Translations under genes and position numbers: made by a program
Assembly (NCBI GenBank): GCA_017463255.1
Contig: JAFTPP010000034.1
Coordinates: 142,235 to 206,234 of the forward strand
Length of the DNA stretch: 64,000 nucleotides
Origin: Lachnospiraceae bacterium
Lineage (GTDB): Bacteria > Bacillota > Clostridia > Lachnospirales > Lachnospiraceae
Reading direction: 5' to 3'
Notes under the pieces: model-generated
Database searches by the model: none
Told to the model about the DNA's origin: nothing
The model's input: the letters and a program-made list of their open reading frames with translations, nothing else
Shown: one piece after another, positions 36,780 to 44,624 of the stretch
Position numbering within the stretch: the first letter of the stretch is position 1
Layout: each line of letters begins with the position of its first letter

Positions 36780-37397
36780 ATGAAGATTATGAACATTACA
36801 GATGCTGAGTATTCAGCATATGGACGTGTATTAACGGATCATTATGACGTGAAAGATGTGTTAGAGGTTATGTCAAAGACAGAGGCTCCTGACCATGTGG
36901 TTTATTATCCGTCCATTGAAGAAATGGAAGTTCTGCCCATAGCAAAAGTGATTTCTGAAAGCCTCTTTGGCGGTATGCCGATTCAGATGGGTTACTGTAA
37001 CGGAACCTGTAATAAGCTGAATGCGGTTGAGTACCATAGATGCTCTGAAATCGGTATTGCACAGACTGACCTGATTTTATTACTTGGTAAACAGCAGGAT
37101 ATCGAAGAAGACTTTACATATGATACTTCTAAGATTGAAGCATTTTTTGTACCTGCCGGAACCGTATACGAAATGTATGCCACAACTCTTCACTACGCAC
37201 CAAGCAGCGTAGACGGAAAACCGTATAGAAATGTGGTTATTTTACCAAAGGGAACCAACGAAGATTTACAGGCGGTACCTACCGGTGCACCGGAAGACAG
37301 ATTACTGGTTGCCGTTAATAAATGGCTCATTGCACACGAAGAAGCAAAAATCGAAGGCGCATTTAACGGATTAAAGGGAGAAAATGTTACCGTATAA
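36780..37397 (+). CDS. DUF4867-like protein, probable small sugar-metabolism partner
   Basis: ATG 36780 with AAAGGA 9 bases upstream gives 205 residues. No signal peptide or membrane segment. The sequence pattern (PSIEEMEVLPIAKVISESLFGG, QMGYCNGTCNKLNAVEYHR, then AFFVPAGTVYEMYATTLHYAP) looks like a cupin-type barrel with His/Glu residues, and I associate it with DUF4867, a family seen in sugar operons of gut Firmicutes; the name is from memory. Its place directly before a fucose-isomerase-family gene suggests a sugar mutarotase or sugar-binding role, but this is not shown by the sequence. Confidence 0.6.
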   Translation: MKIMNITDAEYSAYGRVLTDHYDVKDVLEVMSKTEAPDHVVYYPSIEEMEVLPIAKVISESLFGGMPIQMGYCNGTCNKLNAVEYHRCSEIGIAQTDLILLLGKQQDIEEDFTYDTSKIEAFFVPAGTVYEMYATTLHYAPSSVDGKPYRNVVILPKGTNEDLQAVPTGAPEDRLLVAVNKWLIAHEEAKIEGAFNGLKGENVTV

Positions 37398-37468
37398 GAA
37401 ACTTTACACAAGAAGGGGTAACAACAGAATTCTTGTGAACAAATATAAAGAATGGAGAGGAAAAGAAT

Positions 37469-38956
37469 ATGTTTAACAATGTACCAAAAATTAAAGTGGG
37501 AATCGTGGCAGTAAGCCGTGACTGTTTCCCGGAATCATTATCAGTAAACAGAAGAAAAGCATTAGTAGAGGCTTATACTAAAAAGTATGATGCAGCTGAT
37601 ATTTATGAATGCCCAATTTGTATCGTAGAAAGCGAAATTCATATGGTACAGGCATTAGAAGATATTAAGGCAGCAGGATGTAACGCACTTTGCGTATACC
37701 TTGGAAACTTCGGTCCGGAAATTTCTGAGACGTTACTTGCAAAACATTTTGACGGACCTAAGATGTTTGTGGCAGCAGCAGAAGAAAGCCAGGCTGACCT
37801 TTTAGACGGACGTGGAGATGCATATTGCGGTATGTTAAACGCAAGCTATAACTTAAAGCTTCGTAACGTAGGCGCATACATTCCTGAATATCCTGTAGGA
37901 ACAGCAGAAGAATGTGCAGATATGATTAACGAGTTCCTTCCGATTGCACGTGCAGTTGACGGACTTGCTAACTTAAAGATTATCAGCTTTGGACCTCGTC
38001 CAATGAACTTCCTTGCATGTAACGCACCGGTTAAACAGTTATATAACCTTGGTGTAGAAATCGAAGAGAACTCAGAATTAGACCTTTTCGAAGCATTCAA
38101 TAACCATGCAAATGACCCAAGAATTCCTGAAGTTGTAGCTGATATGGAAAAAGAACTTGGAGCAGGCAATAAGAAACCTGAAGTACTTGCGAAACTTGCT
38201 CAGTATGAATTAACACTTCTTGACTGGGTAGAAGCTCACAAGGGTTACAGAAAATATGTTGCAATCGCAGGAAAATGCTGGCCTGCATTCCAGACACAGT
38301 TTGGATTCGTACCTTGCTACGTTAACAGCCGTTTAACAGGACGTGGTATTCCTGTTTCTTGTGAAGTTGATATCTATGGCGTATTAAGTGAGTTCATCGG
38401 AACATGCGTAAGTGAAGATGCAGTTACATTACTTGACATCAACAACTCAGTTCCTGCTGATATGTACAAAGAATCAATCGAAGGTAAATTTAACTATACA
38501 CACAAAGATACTTTCATGGGCTTCCACTGTGGTAACACATGCTCATCAAAACTTGCTTTCTGTGAGATGAAATACCAGAAGATTATGGCTAGAAACCTTC
38601 CTATCGAAGTTACAAACGGAACACTGGAAGGCGATATTGCTCCTGGTAAGATTACATTCTTCCGTCTTCAGTCAACAGCTGACAACATCTTACGTGCATA
38701 TGTTGCAGAAGGTGAAGTTCTCGACGTAAGAACAAAATCATTCGGTGCTATCGGTGTATTCGCTATTCCTGAAATGGGACGTTTCTACCGTCATGTATTA
38801 ATCGAAGGCAACTATCCACACCACGGAGCAGTAGCATTCGGTCACTTTGGAAAAGCATTATACGAAGTATTCAAATATGTTGGTGTTGCTTACGATGAAA
38901 TCGGATTCAACCAGCCAAAAGGAATGCTCTATAAATCAGAAAATCCATTTGCATAA
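37469..38956 (+). CDS. L-fucose/L-arabinose isomerase family protein
   Basis: Protein of 495 residues, start preceded by GGAGAGGAAAAG. Shorter than classical FucI (about 590), it belongs to the related fucose-isomerase-like group. Probable metal ligands: Glu in SCEVDIYG, Asp in VTLLDINN, and His in NYPHHGAVAFGH; FMGFHCGNTCSS is another conserved block. The reaction expected is aldose-ketose isomerisation, most likely L-fucose to L-fuculose given the GH29 fucosidase next door; D-xylose or D-arabinose cannot be excluded because a XylB-type kinase follows. A terminator-like hairpin separates it from that kinase. Confidence 0.82.
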   Translation: MFNNVPKIKVGIVAVSRDCFPESLSVNRRKALVEAYTKKYDAADIYECPICIVESEIHMVQALEDIKAAGCNALCVYLGNFGPEISETLLAKHFDGPKMFVAAAEESQADLLDGRGDAYCGMLNASYNLKLRNVGAYIPEYPVGTAEECADMINEFLPIARAVDGLANLKIISFGPRPMNFLACNAPVKQLYNLGVEIEENSELDLFEAFNNHANDPRIPEVVADMEKELGAGNKKPEVLAKLAQYELTLLDWVEAHKGYRKYVAIAGKCWPAFQTQFGFVPCYVNSRLTGRGIPVSCEVDIYGVLSEFIGTCVSEDAVTLLDINNSVPADMYKESIEGKFNYTHKDTFMGFHCGNTCSSKLAFCEMKYQKIMARNLPIEVTNGTLEGDIAPGKITFFRLQSTADNILRAYVAEGEVLDVRTKSFGAIGVFAIPEMGRFYRHVLIEGNYPHHGAVAFGHFGKALYEVFKYVGVAYDEIGFNQPKGMLYKSENPFA

Positions 38957-38968
38957 TTAGATGTCAGA

Positions 38969-39000
38969 AACCCTGACTTGGTTATCCGAGTCAGGGTTTT
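38969..39000 (+). terminator. Terminator or attenuator between isomerase and kinase genes
   Basis: Perfect 10-bp stem AACCCTGACT (38969-38978) and AGTCAGGGTT (38989-38998), then TTTT. It sits only 19 bp before the kinase start codon, so it may tune rather than end transcription. Confidence 0.8.
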
Positions 39001-39019
39001 CATTAAAAGGAGAAAAAAC

Positions 39020-40483
39020 ATGTTATATATAGGAATTGACCTTGGTACATCCGCAGTGAAGATGCTTTTAATGGATGAGAAGGGTAAAATTGAAAAAATC
39101 GTATCAAAGGAATATCCTTTATATTTTCCAAATCCGGGTTGGTCTGAGCAAAAGCCTGAGGACTGGTGGGATGCAGTTGTAGAAGGAATGAAGGAATTAA
39201 CAAGTGAATGTGATAAATCTAAGGTTGCCGGAATCAGCTTCGGCGGACAGATGCACGGGCTTGTTATCTTAGATGAAAATGATGATGTAATCCGCCCTGC
39301 ACTTCTTTGGAATGACGGAAGAACAACGGAAGAAACCGATTATTTAAATCAGGTCATTGGTAAAGAGACTCTTTCCAAATACACAGCAAATATTGCCTTT
39401 ACAGGATTTACAGCACCAAAGATTCTCTGGATTAAAAACAAAGAGCCGGAAAACTTTGCCAAGATTAAAAAGATTATGCTTCCAAAAGACTATATTGCAT
39501 ATAAGTTATCCGGAAGCTTCTGTACAGATGTATCTGATGCATCAGGAATGCTTATTTTCGATGTTCAGAATAAGTGCTGGTCTAAGGAAATGATGGATAT
39601 CTGTGGAATTACCAGAGACCAGTTAGCGGACATTTACGAAAGCTATGAAGTAGTAGGAACCTTAAAACCTGAGCTTTCTAAGGAATTCGGACTTCCTGAA
39701 ACAGTAAAAATCGTAGCCGGTGCAGGAGATAATGCGGCAGCAGCCGTAGGAACCGGAACTGTTGGGGATGGAATGTGTAACATTTCATTGGGAACCAGCG
39801 GAACCATCTTTATTAGCTCTGACAAATTCGGCGTTGACGAGAATAATGCATTACACGCATTTGCCCATGCTGACGGACACTACCACTTAATGGGCTGTAT
39901 GTTAAGCGCTGCTTCATGTAATAAGTGGTGGATGGAAGATATTATCGGAACCAAAGATTTTGGGGCAGAGCAGAAGGGTATTGAGAAGTTGGGAGAAAAC
40001 CATGTATACTTCTTACCATACCTTATGGGTGAGCGTTCTCCGTTAAACGACCCATTTGCAAGAGGTACCTTTACAGGCATTACCATGGATACCACAAGAC
40101 AAGATATGACACAGGCAGTATTGGAAGGTGTTGCATTTGCCATCCGTGATTCCTTTGAGGTAGCAAAATCCCTTGGAATCAAGATTGAGCGTTCTAAGAT
40201 CTGCGGCGGTGGTGCTAAGAGTCCACTTTGGAAGAAGATGATTGCCAATATTTTAAATATTAAGATTGACGTAATCGAAAGCGAAGAAGGACCGGGATAT
40301 GGCGGAGCCATTCTTGCAGCAGTAGCATGTGGCGAATACGCATCTGTAGAAGAGGCAGCAGCTAAGCTTGTAAAAGTCGTAGATACTGTAGAGCCCACTC
40401 CGGAGCTTGTAGAAAAATACGAAGCAAGATATCAGCAGTTTAAAATGATTTATCCTGCATTAAAGGATTTCTTTCATTCATAA
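39020..40483 (+). CDS. FGGY-family pentulokinase, XylB type
   Basis: ATG 39020 follows AAAGGAG; 487 residues, the normal xylulokinase length. FGGY features: N-terminal phosphate loop IGIDLGTSAVKMLLMD, the block GISFGGQMHGLVILDEND (GQMHG is typical of XylB), catalytic Asp in LWNDGR and AGAGDNAAAAVG, second phosphate loop NISLGTSGTIF, and GGGAKSPLW near the C-terminus. It phosphorylates a ketose: D-xylulose would fit xylose released by GH31, L-fuculose would fit the isomerase beside it. No aldolase gene (fucA) is present in the window. Confidence 0.85.
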   Translation: MLYIGIDLGTSAVKMLLMDEKGKIEKIVSKEYPLYFPNPGWSEQKPEDWWDAVVEGMKELTSECDKSKVAGISFGGQMHGLVILDENDDVIRPALLWNDGRTTEETDYLNQVIGKETLSKYTANIAFTGFTAPKILWIKNKEPENFAKIKKIMLPKDYIAYKLSGSFCTDVSDASGMLIFDVQNKCWSKEMMDICGITRDQLADIYESYEVVGTLKPELSKEFGLPETVKIVAGAGDNAAAAVGTGTVGDGMCNISLGTSGTIFISSDKFGVDENNALHAFAHADGHYHLMGCMLSAASCNKWWMEDIIGTKDFGAEQKGIEKLGENHVYFLPYLMGERSPLNDPFARGTFTGITMDTTRQDMTQAVLEGVAFAIRDSFEVAKSLGIKIERSKICGGGAKSPLWKKMIANILNIKIDVIESEEGPGYGGAILAAVACGEYASVEEAAAKLVKVVDTVEPTPELVEKYEARYQQFKMIYPALKDFFHS

Positions 40484-40498
40484 GTAGAATAAATAGAA

Positions 40499-40528
40499 AT
40501 GCACCGGTTTAACGCCGGTGCATTTTTA
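40499..40528 (+). terminator. Rho-independent terminator after the kinase gene
   Basis: Stem ATGCACCGG and CCGGTGCAT (40499-40507 and 40515-40523) with 7-base loop, followed by TTTTT. Lies between convergent genes. Confidence 0.85.
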
Positions 40529-40541
40529 GCATATAGTTCAA

Positions 40542-42053
40542 TTAAAATTTATAGGTCTTTGTAATACTACTCTTACGCCTTCTGTTTCGTTTGGGGCGTC
40601 GCTTTTTACGACGATGCTTTAGCTCTATGCTTGGTAAATGATAGTTACCGATAAACCTTGCAATCACAAATACTACAAGTAAGAAGCCTATAATACCGAT
40701 TGCCCAATAGGCTATTAGTTTAATATTGATTACGATGACCTTCTCTTTTTCCTTGGAGGTATCATTGTCTGACTTATTCGACGAAGTATCACCGGTGAGT
40801 CCTGTGGAGTCTGAAGCCGGAGGATTCTCAGTAGCATCTATGATGGGGTCAACACTTTCAGAACTGACATCATCCGTATTTTCCGCAGTGAGAGCATCTT
40901 CATTAAGATAAAGCTCGCAGGAACCAACTTCAACACCTGAGTAAGAATACGAAATAGTAGCGATGCTATCCCCGTTATCTGTATGATACGTTAGTTTAGG
41001 AACGGCACTGTCAAAATCAGCGTTTATAGGAAGAATCAACCCTGCCGAAGTATCTAATTCTAATAACGGTACACTGCTGCCAAACACGTCATTGTCAGAT
41101 TCAAAAAAGTCTGAATGTTCTATATTATATCGGGTTTCATTTTCCGCGATATTATATAGCTTAAAATTGCTAAAGCCATAGTTAAACAAATCTATGGTAT
41201 CGGTAAACTGATATGGCGGTTCTTCTTTTAACACCACACAGATTAATTTCATACCATCCTTTTGAGCACAGGATGCCAAAGTATTACGTGCCTTACCCGT
41301 ATATCCGGTTTTACTTCCGACCAGATATTCATAGGCATATTCTTTACCGGGAAGCAGCTTATTACGTGAATAAACGGTCCAATCTTCGGCAAAAGAATAA
41401 GAAGAAGTGGAGGCAATCCGTGATAAAGTCTCTGATTTAAAAAATTCAGTGGCAATCAATGCAAGGTCGTAGGCACAGGTGTAATGTGCATCATCATAAA
41501 GACCGTTGGCATTAACAAAATTACTGTTTACACAACCCAATTCCTTGGCACGCTCTGTCATATGCAGGGCAAAATCTTCCATAGTTCCGCCGATATGTTC
41601 TGCGACTGCATTGGCAGCTTCATTGCCGGAAGGAACTAATATACCATATAAAAATTGTTCCAAGGTAAAGGTATCACCTACAGAAGCGCCCATAACGGAA
41701 GAATCCCAGGTGATAGCATCCAGTGCTGATTGGGACATGGTAACCATATCATCTAAGTCACCTTCTTCCATGGCAATCAAGGTAGTCAATAGCTTGGTGG
41801 TACTTGCGGGATACTCTGCTGCATATATATTTTTGGCATAAAGGATAGTTCCTGTATTTGCCTCGTATAAAATAGCAGCATCTGCACTAACGATGGGTCC
41901 CTCGGGCCAACCTTCTACTGCGTTTGATTCAACCGGCATTTCTAACCGGTTCAGTCTGGCATCTTCGTATTCATCCGCTAATCCGGTAATGGTATTTGTA
42001 CAAAAAAGACAAAGGCTTACCAGAAGGTATAACAAATATCTATTCTTTTTCAT
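40542..42053 (-). CDS. D-alanyl-D-alanine carboxypeptidase (S11, DacF-like)
   Basis: ATG 42053 gives 503 residues with a signal peptide (MKKNRYLLYLLVSLCLFC). GGAG is about 12 bases upstream. Active-site motifs of penicillin-binding S11 enzymes are complete: ASTTKLL (Ser84, Lys87), VPSGNEAANA, and GSKTGYTGKA. A Ser/Thr/Glu-rich linker leads to a C-terminal membrane segment (about residues 455-477) and a very basic cytosolic tail (HRRKKRRPKRNRRRK). It trims the terminal D-Ala from peptidoglycan stem peptides outside the membrane. Two-ended membrane anchoring is the main special feature. Confidence 0.92.
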   Translation of the reverse strand: MKKNRYLLYLLVSLCLFCTNTITGLADEYEDARLNRLEMPVESNAVEGWPEGPIVSADAAILYEANTGTILYAKNIYAAEYPASTTKLLTTLIAMEEGDLDDMVTMSQSALDAITWDSSVMGASVGDTFTLEQFLYGILVPSGNEAANAVAEHIGGTMEDFALHMTERAKELGCVNSNFVNANGLYDDAHYTCAYDLALIATEFFKSETLSRIASTSSYSFAEDWTVYSRNKLLPGKEYAYEYLVGSKTGYTGKARNTLASCAQKDGMKLICVVLKEEPPYQFTDTIDLFNYGFSNFKLYNIAENETRYNIEHSDFFESDNDVFGSSVPLLELDTSAGLILPINADFDSAVPKLTYHTDNGDSIATISYSYSGVEVGSCELYLNEDALTAENTDDVSSESVDPIIDATENPPASDSTGLTGDTSSNKSDNDTSKEKEKVIVINIKLIAYWAIGIIGFLLVVFVIARFIGNYHLPSIELKHRRKKRRPKRNRRRKSSITKTYKF

Positions 42054-42144
42054 ATGATAAAAATACTCCGATTTAAAATTTGCGTACAAGTTTTTTCTAT
42101 ATCTATATTACACTAATTTACGCATAATTCCTAGGGAAAAAGAC

Positions 42145-42173
42145 TTTCCAATTATAAAAAATAGGTGTAATAT
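42145..42173 (+). promoter_or_regulatory. Putative trmB promoter
   Basis: TTTCCA (42145-42150), 17-bp spacer, extended -10 TGTAATAT with hexamer TAATAT (42168-42173), 43 bp before trmB. Confidence 0.6.
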
Positions 42174-42216
42174 AAGAACAATTGATTTGTCACCAATGCA
42201 TTAGGAGGAAACAGGA

Positions 42217-42858
42217 ATGCGATTAAGAAATATTCCGGGAGCCGGTGAGGTAATTGCGGCAAGCCCGTATGTGGTACAAAATCCCACTGAGTATAAAGGA
42301 AAATGGCATGAGATTTTTAATAATACCGCTCCCATTTATATAGAAATCGGCATGGGAAAGGGTAAGTTCATTACTACATTGGCAAAAAATAATCCCCATG
42401 TTAATTATGTGGGAATTGAGTTATATTCCAGCGTCTTACTCCGTGCAATCCAGAAGATTCAGGAGGAAACCATTCCTAATTTAAAGTTTTTGTGTGTGGA
42501 CGCAAGAACCCTGCCCGATATTTTTGCACCGGATGAAGTAGACAAAATCTATTTAAACTTCTCTGACCCATGGCCTAAGGACCGTCATGCAAAAAGACGA
42601 CTTCCTTCTAAAGAATTCTTGGCAAGATACACCCAATTCTTAAAACCGGAAGGAACCATTGAGTTTAAAACGGATAACAGGGCATTGTTTGATTTTGCCG
42701 TAGAAGAAGCTCCCCTTGCAGGATGGGTAATCCGGGAAATTACTTATGATTTACATCACACACCTGAAATGATGGAAAATAATGTAATGACAGAATATGA
42801 AGAAAAATTCTCCTCCATGGGAAATCCTATCCATAAATATATTATTGCGCGGGATTAA
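42217..42858 (+). CDS. trmB: tRNA (guanine-N7-)-methyltransferase
   Basis: Protein of 213 residues, AGGAGG before the start. Methylates G46 of tRNA. Seen: MRLRNIPGA-type start, SAM motif YIEIGMGKGKFI, YVGIELYSSVLLRAIQKI, and the catalytic family block NFSDPWPKDRHAKRRL, then FKTDNRALFDF and TEYEEKFSSMGNPIHKY. Length and blocks match the family. Own promoter and terminator; no operon partner. Confidence 0.96.
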   Translation: MRLRNIPGAGEVIAASPYVVQNPTEYKGKWHEIFNNTAPIYIEIGMGKGKFITTLAKNNPHVNYVGIELYSSVLLRAIQKIQEETIPNLKFLCVDARTLPDIFAPDEVDKIYLNFSDPWPKDRHAKRRLPSKEFLARYTQFLKPEGTIEFKTDNRALFDFAVEEAPLAGWVIREITYDLHHTPEMMENNVMTEYEEKFSSMGNPIHKYIIARD

Positions 42859-42884
42859 AAAAATATATTGTTAATATCAACCAA

Positions 42885-42924
42885 AAAAGACTTACACTTT
42901 CTGTTATGAGAGTGTAAGTCTTTT
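42885..42924. terminator. Bidirectional terminator between trmB and the DUF6120-like gene
   Basis: Perfect 14-bp stem AAAAGACTTACACT (42885-42898) and AGTGTAAGTCTTTT (42911-42924), with U-runs on both strands, between convergent genes. Confidence 0.9.
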
Positions 42925-42936
42925 ATATAAGCATCT

Positions 42937-43353
42937 TTATTCTTCCATGTCCTCAGTGTACTTGCTATCATAAATAATAGTGACAGTTTCCTCTTCAATG
43001 ATTATAGGAGCAGAAGCAGCAGCTTTGCAAACCTCTGTATGCCAATAATAATACCCTCCAATTCCAACTGAAATAATAACGGTTAGGCTCACAGTGATAG
43101 CGATAAACCGTGATTTTCCATTTGTCTGTTTCCTAATTGTTGTGGGTTCTTGCAGTTCAATATAGTTGTTTACTACAGATTCAGGAGTACCAAATTCTGA
43201 TACTAAGTCATCATATGTAGCATCAGGAAATTCTAGCAAATAAGCATTGATGTTAGTTTTAATGTGACGGTAAAAATTACGGTCATGTTTTCGACAAATG
43301 GAAAGTTGTCGAAAAATCTGTCTACAATATACTTTCCCCATAGATTTTTTCAT
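42937..43353 (-). CDS. Small membrane protein of the PadR-linked HAAS/DUF6120 type
   Basis: Protein of 138 residues with a basic, cysteine-containing N-terminal half (YCRQIFRQLSICRKHDRNF) followed by DLVSEFGTPESVVNNYI, a helical pattern like the HAAS/DUF1700 domains that are encoded after PadR regulators. One membrane segment lies at about residues 80-100 and an acidic outside tail follows. I believe this is DUF6120, but the assignment is from memory. It lies 24 bp downstream of the padR gene in a two-gene operon. Family idea: the membrane protein's level is set by PadR in response to envelope or signal stress; unproven here. Confidence 0.65.
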   Translation of the reverse strand: MKKSMGKVYCRQIFRQLSICRKHDRNFYRHIKTNINAYLLEFPDATYDDLVSEFGTPESVVNNYIELQEPTTIRKQTNGKSRFIAITVSLTVIISVGIGGYYYWHTEVCKAAASAPIIIEEETVTIIYDSKYTEDMEE

Positions 43354-43377
43354 ACTAATTAATTCCCCCTATCAATA

Positions 43378-43707
43378 TTAATTTGTTCCTATTATCTTTA
43401 GGATGCTATCCGTTACCACCTGATAGGCTTCAAGCAGACAAGTCAGATATTTACGACCATTTTCTTCAATGTGATAATACACACGTTCGCGTCGTTTGCC
43501 GACAAGTTCCTTTTTGAAAGTAATGTATCCCTTTTCTGATAATTTATAAAGTGCGGGATACATGGAACCTTCCGGTACAGAGAAGACGCCACCAGTACGT
43601 TCAAATAAAAGTTGACTTAGCTCATAGCCATAACAATCTTTTTCTGTTAGTAACTGAAGAATGAGCATTTCTAAAGAGCCCTTTTTAAAACTTTCTTGAT
43701 AGTTCAT
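43378..43707 (-). CDS. PadR-family transcriptional regulator
   Basis: Protein of 109 residues with the PadR winged-helix pattern: GSLEMLILQLLTEKDCYGYEL, then VPEGSMYPALYKLSEKGYIT and the wing KRRERVYYHIEENG. Short form (PadR-s2) without a C-terminal effector domain. Such proteins are usually autorepressors. It is divergent from the LytTR regulator gene; both promoters lie within 80 bp, so PadR could also act on that quorum-type system (inference). Confidence 0.9.
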   Translation of the reverse strand: MNYQESFKKGSLEMLILQLLTEKDCYGYELSQLLFERTGGVFSVPEGSMYPALYKLSEKGYITFKKELVGKRRERVYYHIEENGRKYLTCLLEAYQVVTDSILKIIGTN

Positions 43708-43741
43708 GCGTTTTTCCTCAATTAAATGTTTACATATTAAT

Positions 43742-43769
43742 ATAATACAGAAATATTTGACAGAGTCAA
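43742..43769 (-). promoter_or_regulatory. padR promoter
   Basis: On the minus strand TTGACT (43769-43764), 16-bp spacer, TATTAT (43747-43742). AT-rich dyads overlap the -10 region and could be the PadR operator. Confidence 0.7.
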
Positions 43770-43792
43770 TACCTAAAAATTCTAAATAATGG

Positions 43793-43821
43793 TTGACAGA
43801 AAGAAATAGTTGGAATAATAT
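43793..43821 (+). promoter_or_regulatory. Promoter of the LytTR regulator gene
   Basis: Perfect -35 TTGACA (43793-43798), 17-bp spacer, TAATAT (43816-43821). It is back to back with the padR promoter, 23 bp between the -35 elements. Confidence 0.8.
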
Positions 43822-43892
43822 GATTACATAAGTAAGAAGTATTTTTGAAGTAAGTTACTATCGTGATGGTAATTTATTGTGGAGCAATGTAG

Positions 43893-44606
43893 ATGATTAC
43901 AATAGGAATTTGTGATGACGAAAAAAACTGTATTAGAGAATTGGAGAACGTGCTTCAGGAAATCTCAACGGACAAAACAGTCCAATCCTTTTTATCTGCC
44001 GAAGATATGATGGACTCTTTGGAGAAGAATAGGTATGACATTCTTTTTTTGGATATTATGATTGGAAAGAGAAATGGAAAGGAAGTAGCAGAATATCTTC
44101 GTAAGCAGTTAAGAAATTATCATACAGCAATTGTTTGGATATCTTCGATTAAGGAAAAAGACGTAGGTCTGTTTGATGTAAATCCGTTTGCATTTATTGA
44201 AAAGCCTATTCATAAAGAACAAGTAATAGAAATCGTTAACAGATATATCTCCATAAAAAACATGGATAGTGAAGTTTTCATTTTTGATACTATTCAAGCG
44301 GAAGGTAAAAATAAGCAAAAACTGTTTATTCCTTATAAGGATATTTTATTTGTTGAGGCACAACAACGAAAACTTAAGATTGTAACAAATAAAGGAGTTT
44401 TGGAGACTTACGGTAAAATATCACGTATAAAGAAAGAGTTTTATCTTCATCATTTTATCAGTCCTCATAATTCATATTTAGTTAATTGTAAACAAATTCA
44501 CAAGGTTCTACAGGAAACGATTATATTAAATAATGGTGAAGAGGTACCAATAAGTAGACAGGGAAAGAAAGAGTTACACTTACTTATTGACCAAATAAAG
44601 AGGTAA
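43893..44606 (+). CDS. LytTR-family response regulator (AgrA-like)
   Basis: Protein of 237 residues. Receiver domain: acidic pair in ICDDEK, phospho-acceptor Asp54 (LFLDIMIGKRNGKE), switch residue region VWISSIKEK, Lys in AFIEKPIHKE. The C-terminal LytTR DNA-binding domain (about residues 130-235) shows YKDILFVEAQQRKLKIVT, HHFISPHNSYLVNCKQIHKV and EVPISRQGKKEL. Regulators of this type bind pairs of 9-bp direct repeats 12 bp apart; two such pairs exist at 48496 and 50805. Encoded just before an AgrC-like kinase (18 bp gap). Confidence 0.93.
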   Translation: MITIGICDDEKNCIRELENVLQEISTDKTVQSFLSAEDMMDSLEKNRYDILFLDIMIGKRNGKEVAEYLRKQLRNYHTAIVWISSIKEKDVGLFDVNPFAFIEKPIHKEQVIEIVNRYISIKNMDSEVFIFDTIQAEGKNKQKLFIPYKDILFVEAQQRKLKIVTNKGVLETYGKISRIKKEFYLHHFISPHNSYLVNCKQIHKVLQETIILNNGEEVPISRQGKKELHLLIDQIKR

Positions 44607-44624
44607 GGATTAGGTATAGAACCG

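Noticed and set aside
39880..40398. 172-codon open frame opposite the kinase gene
   Set aside because: It is a shadow of the FGGY kinase gene, whose motifs are complete on the + strand.
20072..40483. Mobile-element origin for the glycan locus
   Set aside because: No transposase, integrase, flanking direct repeats or tRNA junction was seen around it.
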